A stretch of DNA of 11,624 nt, from contig JANRAT010000013.1 of assembly GCA_030727885.1 (NCBI GenBank), positions 1 through 11,624 on the forward strand. Direction: 5' to 3'. This document shows, piece after piece, positions 1-5,258 of the stretch. A program made the position numbers and the translations under genes. The notes beneath the pieces were generated by a model. It saw only the letters and a list, made by a program, of their open reading frames with translations, was not told where the DNA came from and made no database searches. Source of the stretch: Rhodospirillales bacterium. GTDB taxonomy: Bacteria > Pseudomonadota > Alphaproteobacteria > Rhodospirillales > Casp-alpha2. Position 1 is the first letter of the stretch, and each line of letters starts with the position of its first letter.

Positions 1-248
1 TATTCTGCCTGCTGACTGCTGATCAATGGCGAAACCTCAAATAAAACCAGATCGTCCCATTCTGCCATCCACTTCTTCAGCAATTCCGGGGAATCCGTCG
101 ACATTAGTTGATAGGATCGCTTCATGCCTTCAGTTACCCAGCTATCCACGTACACCAACCCCTCTGGCAGCATGCGTCCCTTTTCATGGAATCGGCGATA
201 AACTGGCTCGGCACCATCACGGAAGATTTCAATGACCATATAAAGCAT
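1..248 (-). CDS. DUF3303-like small protein, 3' end cut by window edge
   Basis: The reading frame opens with ATG at 248 and stays open for 82 codons to the window edge, where the last two bases are TA, so a stop may lie right at the border. The visible protein begins MLYMVIEIFRDG and contains a run of aromatic and charged positions (PVYRRFHEKGRMLPEGL, then a Trp-rich stretch around residues 37-64 and LFEVSP near residues 69-74). This resembles the DUF3303 family, small single-domain alpha/beta proteins of unknown function. The start lies 3 bases after the uvrC stop, with a GAGGA-like ribosome binding site in the last uvrC codons, so it is almost certainly co-transcribed and probably translationally coupled with uvrC. 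There is no signal peptide or membrane segment. The family assignment is from memory of the sequence pattern; a DNA repair role is not implied by the sequence itself. Confidence 0.8.
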   Translation of the reverse strand, partial: MLYMVIEIFRDGAEPVYRRFHEKGRMLPEGLVYVDSWVTEGMKRSYQLMSTDSPELLKKWMAEWDDLVLFEVSPLISSQQAE

Positions 249-251
249 GAT

Positions 252-2162
252 TCAGTCCTCAGGATGGAACCAATCATATATTTTTTTGGCAATGGCCCGG
301 TTGATGCCTTCAACCGTTTCAAGGTCCTTGATACCTGCCGTGGCTACCGATTGAGCAGCGCCAAAATGATGCAGCAGCGCTTTTTTGCGTTTTGCCCCGA
401 TACCAGGCACTTCATCCAGAATAGACCGGGTGATCTGCTTGCCGCGTTTGGCCCTGTGCGTGCCTATAGCAAATCGGTGCGCCTCGTCCCGGATCCGCTG
501 CAGGAAATAAAGCACCGGGTCCTTATGGCCGAGATTAATTGCCTCGGCCTTGCCCGGTAGGAATATCTTTTCGCGTCCGGCATTACGATCCGGCCCCTTG
601 GCAATTGCGGCCAGAGCCAGATCTTCAATACCCAACTGTTCGAAAACACCCAACGCCGCCGACAACTGACCTTTACCCCCGTCCACCAGTACGAGATCCG
701 GCCATTGCCCCTTCGTCCGGTCCGGATCTTCCTTGATGGGCCGAGAAAATCTGCGTTCAAGAACTTCCCGCATCATATCGTAATCATCGCCCGCCGACGC
801 CGCATCGGTGCCAGCTCGACGTATGTTGAATTTACGGTAGGCGCTCTTCATGAACCCTTCACTTCCGACGACAATCATCGCACCAATCGCATTGGTACCC
901 GATACATGAGAATTGTCATAAACCTCAATGCGTTCCGGCAATCCATCAAGCGACAAGGCATCGGCAAGACCTTCAAGCAGCTTCCGCTGAGATGCACTTT
1001 CCGACATCCGGCGGGCCAACGCATCGCGAGCATTGTCCACGGCGTTGTCGATCACTCGCTTTTTTTCGCCCCGGGTCGGCATGCGGATTTCAACTTTGTG
1101 CCCGCCACGCACTTTGAGTGCCTCTTCTACGAGATCGTGATTGGGCAGCTTATGAGATGTCAGAATCAGACGCGCCGGCAAAGTACGGGCATAAAACTGC
1201 CCAACAAATGCTTCGATAATCTCTTCTGCCGTATCCTCCTTGGCGTGAGACGGGAAATACGCCCTGTTGCCGTAACTCCTTGACCCACGATAGAAGAACA
1301 CCTCTACACAGGTCTGTCCGCTGTTGTGATACAGAGCGATCACATCGGCTTCATCAAGTCCAGCGCTCAAGGCTTCATGTTTTGACTGTACCCGCGACAG
1401 CGCCTGGATGCGGTCGCGATATTGCGCAGCCATTTCGAATTCCAGAGCATCGGAAGACGCCTGCATATTCTCAGCCAGTTTTCTTTGAATCTTCTGACTG
1501 TCTCCAGTCAGGAATTCACGGGCTTCGCTGACGAGATTATCGTATGCGTCTTTCGATATCCGTTGCACACAGGGACCGCAACACCGCTTGATCTGATAGA
1601 GAAGGCATGGCCGCGTTCGATTGGCAAAAACAGCATCTGAGCAGGTCCTGAGCAAAAAAGCGCGTTGCAGAAGGGCCAAGGTATCATTGACGGCCCAAAC
1701 CGATGCGAACGGGCCGAAATATTGTCCTGACCTGGATCGCGCCCCCCGATATTTGACGATTTGCGGGTAGTCGTGGTCGCCGGTAATGAGAATCATCGGG
1801 AACGACTTATCATCCCTGAGCAGGATATTGTAGCGTGGCGCATAGCGCTTGATCAGATCGGATTCCAATAAAAGCGCTTCGGCTTCGGTCTCCGTTTTGA
1901 CAATTTCCAGCTTAACCGTTTGTGCAATCATCCGCCGGATGCGCAGAGATTGACGCTCAGGCTTGGTATAACTTGTGACACGCTTGCGAATATTCTTTGC
2001 TTTGCCGACGTACAGCACATCGCCTTCGTCGTTGAGCATCCGATAGACACCCGGCGATGTCGGCAATCCAGGCAAGCGGACCTTGATGGCATCAGCGCCT
2101 TTATTATGAGAGGCGTTCTCCGCCAGCTCCACCACATCGTCGTTTATCGGTTGCTTTTGCAT
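252..2162 (-). CDS. uvrC: UvrABC excinuclease subunit C
   Basis: UvrC makes both incisions flanking a lesion during nucleotide excision repair, after UvrAB has loaded on damaged DNA. At 636 residues it has the full family length. In order: an N-terminal GIY-YIG nuclease domain (GVY at 38-40, YVGKAKN at 51-57, likely catalytic Glu100), which makes the 3' cut; a Cys-rich segment at about 186-198; a UVR motif binding UvrB at about 225-260; an RNase H-like nuclease domain for the 5' cut with Asp416 (VYDNSH), Asp494 (LVDGGKGQL) and His562 (DEAHRFA); and tandem helix-hairpin-helix DNA binding at 583-636 (VPGIGAKRKKALL). All key residues are present. The N-terminal extension of about 30 residues before the GIY-YIG domain is usual in Alphaproteobacteria. 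The ATG at 2162 lacks a strong ribosome binding site. I found no GTTC-N7-GTTC LexA box upstream. The gene is the first after a 350-base non-coding region, so it should have its own promoter there. Confidence 0.97.
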   Translation of the reverse strand: MQKQPINDDVVELAENASHNKGADAIKVRLPGLPTSPGVYRMLNDEGDVLYVGKAKNIRKRVTSYTKPERQSLRIRRMIAQTVKLEIVKTETEAEALLLESDLIKRYAPRYNILLRDDKSFPMILITGDHDYPQIVKYRGARSRSGQYFGPFASVWAVNDTLALLQRAFLLRTCSDAVFANRTRPCLLYQIKRCCGPCVQRISKDAYDNLVSEAREFLTGDSQKIQRKLAENMQASSDALEFEMAAQYRDRIQALSRVQSKHEALSAGLDEADVIALYHNSGQTCVEVFFYRGSRSYGNRAYFPSHAKEDTAEEIIEAFVGQFYARTLPARLILTSHKLPNHDLVEEALKVRGGHKVEIRMPTRGEKKRVIDNAVDNARDALARRMSESASQRKLLEGLADALSLDGLPERIEVYDNSHVSGTNAIGAMIVVGSEGFMKSAYRKFNIRRAGTDAASAGDDYDMMREVLERRFSRPIKEDPDRTKGQWPDLVLVDGGKGQLSAALGVFEQLGIEDLALAAIAKGPDRNAGREKIFLPGKAEAINLGHKDPVLYFLQRIRDEAHRFAIGTHRAKRGKQITRSILDEVPGIGAKRKKALLHHFGAAQSVATAGIKDLETVEGINRAIAKKIYDWFHPED

Positions 2163-2196
2163 ACCCGTTTTTCATTGAAATGCACTGACACGTCAA

Positions 2197-2214
2197 CCGG
2201 TCGCATGCGTCCGG
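2197..2214. repeat. Near-perfect 18-bp palindrome upstream of uvrC
   Basis: The sequence is CCGG, t, CGCATGCG, t, CCGG: a perfect 8-base palindrome flanked by CCGG on both sides, with a single non-pairing T on each side of the core. Sixteen of 18 positions are self-complementary. It lies 35 bases before the uvrC start codon, a position where a dimeric repressor or activator could act, but I do not recognise it as the operator of a known regulator and it does not match the alphaproteobacterial LexA box. Confidence 0.4.
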
Positions 2215-2240
2215 CAGAGATTTGAGATTAACCATAAACC

Positions 2241-2262
2241 TATCCACCATTTCTGTGGATAA
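2241..2262 (-). promoter_or_regulatory. DnaA box within an inverted repeat
   Basis: TGTGGATAA at 2254-2262 is, on the minus strand, TTATCCACA, a perfect match to the classical DnaA box. Seven of its bases (GTGGATA, 2255-2261) are repeated in inverted orientation as TATCCAC at 2241-2247, with a 7-base spacer. The left copy read as a 9-mer (2240-2248) differs from the box at its two outer positions. DnaA boxes occur both in origins and as isolated regulatory sites; a single perfect 9-mer can also arise by chance, so this is a candidate site only. Confidence 0.4.
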
Positions 2263-2341
2263 CCATGTTGAAAAGAGTCAGTTCGGACAAAATTTGTTAA
2301 GATTTAGTGGGGCTTAAGCATCATGCCTAATAAATGTGCAT

Positions 2342-2379
2342 TTTACTAAGTGACTATAATTGCTATAAATTTTAGTAAA
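2342..2379. repeat. AT-rich inverted repeat, 8-bp arms, with internal direct repeat
   Basis: TTTACTAA (2342-2349) is exactly complementary to TTAGTAAA (2372-2379), with 22 bases between. The spacer itself holds two copies of CTATAA at 2354-2359 and 2363-2368, 9 bases apart. The structure is too AT-rich and its loop too long for an intrinsic terminator. It could be a protein-binding site or a DNA-unwinding segment; no function is shown. Confidence 0.35.
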
Positions 2380-2387
2380 TTATGAGC

Positions 2388-2433
2388 CGCAGCAATTTGC
2401 CCTTAATAAAGGCGTCACATCAACGCAGCAATT
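2388..2433. repeat. Pair of 10-bp direct repeats CGCAGCAATT
   Basis: CGCAGCAATT occurs at 2388-2397 and again at 2424-2433, 36 bases apart, each followed closely by GCC. The spacing is near 3.5 helical turns, so the copies would lie on opposite DNA faces. They may be binding sites for a regulator or remnants of a small duplication; I do not recognise the motif. Confidence 0.35.
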
Positions 2434-2440
2434 GCCAATA

Positions 2441-2449
2441 TGTGCAAAA
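2441..2449 (-). promoter_or_regulatory. Second DnaA-box-like site
   Basis: TGTGCAAAA on the plus strand reads TTTTGCACA on the minus strand, which fits the relaxed DnaA box TTWTNCACA. A weaker relative, AAATGCACA on the minus strand, lies at 2335-2343. Both are in the same AT-rich region and same orientation as the perfect box at 2254-2262. Taken alone each would be a weak call. Confidence 0.25.
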
Positions 2450-2477
2450 GGTTAAGCAGTTCAATGCCTGTTAAACC
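2450..2477. repeat. Imperfect hairpin downstream of folB
   Basis: GGTTAAGCAG (2450-2459) can pair with CTGTTAAACC (2468-2477) at 8 of 10 positions around an 8-base loop. It lies 35 bases beyond the folB stop and could protect or end the folB transcript, but it is not followed by a T-run in that direction, so I do not call it an intrinsic terminator. Confidence 0.25.
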
Positions 2478-2512
2478 TATTAGAGACAACTATTTGCTGA
2501 TTTATTAACTAT

Positions 2513-2932
2513 TTATACTTGGTGATTAAAACGTTCAATTTCCACACCAACACTTTGCGCATTCTCGAATATATCGAGCTTTTCGACGCGGACCCGTGCT
2601 GATCGAACTCTGACGTCTTCCAGGCACATCTCGGCTATTTTCTCGGCCATTGTTTCAACCAGGCCGACATGTCCGAGATCAAAGATTTTCTGCACACCGG
2701 TTACAAGGTGTTCATAATCAACAACATTGGCCAGATTATCATCCAAACCGCCCTCACCCTCGCGAACGGCCAAATCAAGATTGATTCGAACCCGTTGCTG
2801 GCGATCAATCTCGTGAGAATGCACCCCGATCAGCGCCAACAGGACAAGGTCGCGGACAAAGACATGGCGGATTCGCTGACGCGCATCGGCAATCTTAAGC
2901 GGTTCCAGTAGCTCATTCGGCTTTGTCGTCAC
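2513..2932 (-). CDS. folB: Dihydroneopterin aldolase
   Basis: FolB converts 7,8-dihydroneopterin to 6-hydroxymethyl-7,8-dihydropterin and glycolaldehyde in cytoplasmic folate synthesis; some members also epimerise to dihydromonapterin. With the start used here the protein has 139 residues, slightly over the usual 115-125. Family hallmarks are present: IGVHSHE with Glu41, VDYEHL with Tyr73, LVETMAE with Glu93, the catalytic Lys118 (VEKLD) and a C-terminal VGVEIER. Alignment by eye with E. coli FolB places these at the substrate-binding Glu, Tyr, Glu and catalytic Lys. The start is GTG at 2932, because GGAG stands 6 bases before it (2939-2942); the same frame is open to another GTG at 2968 (151 residues), which has no good ribosome binding site. 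It is the last gene of the run and follows a pteridine-reductase-like SDR, strengthening the pterin assignment. Confidence 0.92.
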   Translation of the reverse strand: MTTKPNELLEPLKIADARQRIRHVFVRDLVLLALIGVHSHEIDRQQRVRINLDLAVREGEGGLDDNLANVVDYEHLVTGVQKIFDLGHVGLVETMAEKIAEMCLEDVRVRSARVRVEKLDIFENAQSVGVEIERFNHQV

Positions 2933-2983
2933 ATCGCTCTCCGGTCGTTCTGAATGCAATTGCGGCACAGTCAGAAATTCTTA

Positions 2984-3739
2984 TCATTCCTTTGGAGCCG
3001 CTTGGGGTAACTCATAAGCCCAGTTAAGATGTTGCCCCGCATCGACTGCGATGATCTGCCCGGTCACCGCCTGAGCGTCAAGTAAAAACGCCACAGCAGC
3101 CGCCACTTCTTCGGGTTGAACGACACGTTCCAGCGGCGTCTGAAGGGCTTGTTGTGCAAAGTCTTCGGCACTTTGACGGCTGCTCGGAAGTACCGGCCCC
3201 GGCCCCACAGCATTGACCCGGACTCTGGGTGCCATCGCCCGTGCAAGCACCTGAGTTTGATCCCAAAGCGCCATCTTGCTGAGCGTATAACTGAGAAAAT
3301 GTCGTGAAGGGTTAAGTACACGTTGATCTGCTATATTGACGATAGCACCGTTATGATCAGCAGGTAATTGCCGAAGGAGTTCCATCGCCAAAACAAAGGG
3401 GGCACGCATATGGACCGCCATATGCAAATCCCACAACGCCCGGCGTTCAGTGTCGACATCATCACGGACAAAAACCGAAGCATTGTTGACCAGTGCATTC
3501 AGTCCACCAAGAGCATCAGCAGCCTCACCAGCCATTGCCCGAACGGCATCCTCATCCTGAAGATCAGCTTGCACAACAATGGCTATACGGCCCATAGCAC
3601 GGACGACTTTCGCTACGACTTCCGCTTCGTCTCTCGAGTCATTGCAGTGTATCGCAATATCCCAACCGTTACGGGCCAACAGCTCGACGATGGCTCTGCC
3701 GATCCGTTTGCCGCCACCCGTAACCAGCACATGTCGCAT
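2984..3739 (-). CDS. SDR oxidoreductase of the pteridine reductase / FolM type
   Basis: This 251-residue cytoplasmic NADPH-dependent short-chain dehydrogenase probably reduces a pterin, such as dihydromonapterin or dihydrofolate. The Rossmann nucleotide motif is TGGGKRIG (7-14), with Arg12 where common SDRs have Gly, a change typical of PTR1 and FolM. NNAS lies at 85-88. The position of the usual catalytic Ser is Asp138 (VNIADQR), followed by Tyr151 and Lys155 (YTLSK). The 13-residue spacing from Asp to Tyr equals that of Leishmania PTR1 (Asp181, Tyr194) and E. coli FolM. The next gene is folB, consistent with a pterin role. I chose ATG 3739 because it lies just before the beta strand preceding the TGGG motif and 11 bases after the antiporter stop; the frame stays open upstream to 3904, but that part overlaps the antiporter gene and looks non-coding. 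The substrate is inferred; another SDR reaction remains possible. Confidence 0.85.
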   Translation of the reverse strand: MRHVLVTGGGKRIGRAIVELLARNGWDIAIHCNDSRDEAEVVAKVVRAMGRIAIVVQADLQDEDAVRAMAGEAADALGGLNALVNNASVFVRDDVDTERRALWDLHMAVHMRAPFVLAMELLRQLPADHNGAIVNIADQRVLNPSRHFLSYTLSKMALWDQTQVLARAMAPRVRVNAVGPGPVLPSSRQSAEDFAQQALQTPLERVVQPEEVAAAVAFLLDAQAVTGQIIAVDAGQHLNWAYELPQAAPKE

Positions 3740-3750
3740 TGGTTTGCCGA

Positions 3751-4728
3751 TCAGATCGCCGCCATAAGGCGCTCGACACCATAAGCCTGAGCGCCGACGT
3801 ACCCGATGTAGAGAATGAAATAGATTGTGGCATACGTCCTGTTCAAGGTCATCCAGCCCAACAGAACCGGCATGAGCATCGCTGTTGCCACCACCATAAC
3901 CCATATGTCGAAATTAAGAACCTGTGGCGGAACAGGTATGGCCGCAACCATAGACACGACACCACCGACTAATAGCATATTGAAAATATTGGACCCAATG
4001 ACATTGCCGATCGCGACATCCGGATGCCCGCGATAAGCGGCAACCACAGAAGCTGCGAGTTCCGGCAATGATGTTCCGAAAGCGAACAGAGTCAGGCCGA
4101 TGACCTCTTCAGAAACGCCATATGAACGTGCAATCTCGGAGCCACCGGTCACCAGAATATCCGCACCGAAAGCCAGACCGAGAATACCCACAATGGTCAT
4201 GCCAATTGCTATAGGCACACTTTTCGGAACGCCCTTTTCCAGTTCTTCGAGTTCTTCCTGGTGTTCTTTTAAAACCTCAGGGTCAGCGGTTTCGCGAAAA
4301 TATGAAAAGGCGAGGAACGCACAAAAAACTAACAGGAACACAATGCCGGCAATGAGATTCAGTTCACCATCGAGGCAGAACCCGGAAAAGAGAAGCGTTC
4401 CGCCTGCAAGAAGCAGGATGTCGCGTTTCATGGCATCGGGTTTGACCAGAATTGGTGTGATCAGGCATGAAGCCCCCAATATCAACCAAACATTGGCAAT
4501 GTTGGAGCCAACGATATTTCCGATTGCAAGCCCGGAAGAACCATTCAGTGCTGCCTGAAGGCTGACCATGAGTTCAGGCGCCGATGTCCCGAATGCGACA
4601 ACGGTCATCCCGATTACCATGGCCGAAATACCCATTTTATCGGCAATGACAACCGCACCGCGCACCATCGCTTCAGCAGCAACGATAAGAATTACAAAGC
4701 CACCGAAGACCTGCAGATACATAATCAT
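3751..4728 (-). CDS. Calcium/sodium antiporter, CaCA family (YrbG-like)
   Basis: An inner-membrane cation exchanger of 325 residues with about ten hydrophobic segments and the internal two-fold repeat of the calcium:cation antiporter superfamily. The first alpha repeat has GTSAPE at 47-52 and GNIVGSNIAN at 70-79; the second has GTSLPE at 218-223 and GNVIGSNIFN at 241-250. Glu52 and Glu223 are the expected ion-binding residues. A charged, Glu-rich cytoplasmic loop at about 145-170 (RETADPEVLKEHQEELEELE) joins the halves, as in YrbG-type proteins. Start ATG 4728 has AAGGGG nine bases upstream, and lies 4 bases after the rppH stop; a second in-frame ATG at 4722 is possible. The ion specificity (calcium against sodium or potassium) cannot be read from sequence alone. 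Its place in an operon with cell-wall and RNA genes has no obvious functional reason. Confidence 0.93.
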   Translation of the reverse strand: MIMYLQVFGGFVILIVAAEAMVRGAVVIADKMGISAMVIGMTVVAFGTSAPELMVSLQAALNGSSGLAIGNIVGSNIANVWLILGASCLITPILVKPDAMKRDILLLAGGTLLFSGFCLDGELNLIAGIVFLLVFCAFLAFSYFRETADPEVLKEHQEELEELEKGVPKSVPIAIGMTIVGILGLAFGADILVTGGSEIARSYGVSEEVIGLTLFAFGTSLPELAASVVAAYRGHPDVAIGNVIGSNIFNMLLVGGVVSMVAAIPVPPQVLNFDIWVMVVATAMLMPVLLGWMTLNRTYATIYFILYIGYVGAQAYGVERLMAAI

Positions 4729-4732
4729 TTAT

Positions 4733-5242
4733 TCAAACCCCTTGGCGAGCCCAGCGCTCGGAAACAGGCTGGAACGCATTAACAATAGCCTCGTAAACAC
4801 CACGTTTAAAGGGCACAATCATGCTCGGAATGCTATTTAACGGGACCCAGTCCCATTGTTTGAATTCAGGCTTACCATGCATTCCAAGGTCGATCTCATC
4901 GACATCACCCGTAAAGCCATAGGCAAACCATTTTTGCGCCTGACCTTTATGTTTTTTGAACCGTTTTCCCAGGATCTCCGGTGGGAAATCGTAAGTGATC
5001 CATTCGTCTATAGCCGACAGCAATGTAACTGATCGAATGCCGGTTTCTTCAAATAGTTCTCGCCGTGCAGCCTGCTCGGGGTCTTCTCTCTGATCCAATC
5101 CCCCCTGCGGCAGTTGCCATGCAAAATCCTTTGTGGGGTCCATCTCTATTCGACAGCCAACAAATACAAGGCCTTCAGTATTGAATACGGCTGCACCAGC
5201 ACAAGGACGATAACCAGCAGGCGCTCCCGGATGACCGGTCAT
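4733..5242 (-). CDS. rppH: RNA pyrophosphohydrolase (Nudix)
   Basis: RppH removes pyrophosphate from 5'-triphosphorylated mRNA, making a monophosphate end that lets RNase E or other nucleases start decay. The 169-residue protein is of normal family length. It begins with a short leader into YRPCAGAAVFN, has the substrate segment WQLPQGG (42-48), and a complete Nudix box at 47-69 matching GX5EX7REUXEEXGU (Gly47, Glu53, Arg61, Glu62, Glu65, Glu66, Gly68), so the metal-binding glutamates are intact. EWITYDFP and KWFAYGF further on also fit RppH rather than a nucleotide-sugar Nudix enzyme. ATG 5242 has GGAG nine bases upstream. It follows the deacetylase gene by 16 bases and is followed by the antiporter after 4 bases, so it is co-transcribed with both. 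Confidence 0.95.
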   Translation of the reverse strand: MTGHPGAPAGYRPCAGAAVFNTEGLVFVGCRIEMDPTKDFAWQLPQGGLDQREDPEQAARRELFEETGIRSVTLLSAIDEWITYDFPPEILGKRFKKHKGQAQKWFAYGFTGDVDEIDLGMHGKPEFKQWDWVPLNSIPSMIVPFKRGVYEAIVNAFQPVSERWARQGV

Positions 5243-5258
5243 TCCATGTGACTCCAGA

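Larger units (their letters stand above)
2163..2512. other. 350-base AT-rich non-coding region between folB and uvrC
   Basis: This is the only stretch over 300 bases without a gene. It lies downstream of folB and upstream of uvrC, so it must hold the folB transcript end and the uvrC promoter. The part from about 2270 to 2512 is clearly AT-richer than the flanking genes. I see a palindrome at 2197-2214, a perfect DnaA box in an inverted repeat at 2241-2262, another DnaA-like site at 2441-2449, an 8-base inverted repeat at 2342-2379, a 10-base direct repeat at 2388-2433 and an imperfect hairpin at 2450-2477. There is no convincing open frame, no tRNA, and no classical intrinsic terminator with a T-run in the folB direction. 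No promoter hexamer pair stands out. Confidence 0.75.

Noticed and set aside
705..1283. A 192-codon plus-strand frame
   Set aside because: It is fully antisense to uvrC, whose conserved residues are intact across the region.
2191..2196. TTGACG on the minus strand as -35 element of a uvrC promoter
   Set aside because: No acceptable -10 hexamer lies 16-18 bases downstream, and the transcript would begin practically at the start codon.
2494..2509. A CtrA-like site (TTGC, 7 bases, TTAAC)
   Set aside because: One half-site differs from TTAA at two bases and such AT-rich matches are frequent in this region; not strong enough to list as a site.
2163..2512. CRISPR array or mobile-element remnant in the non-coding region
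   Set aside because: Repeats are only 8-10 bases, unevenly spaced and in one or two copies; no terminal inverted repeats, target duplications or transposase fragments are visible.
3740..3904. N-terminal extension of the SDR frame to 306 residues
   Set aside because: The extension overlaps the end of the antiporter gene, adds low-quality sequence before the first Rossmann strand and is not needed by the family; ATG 3739 fits better.
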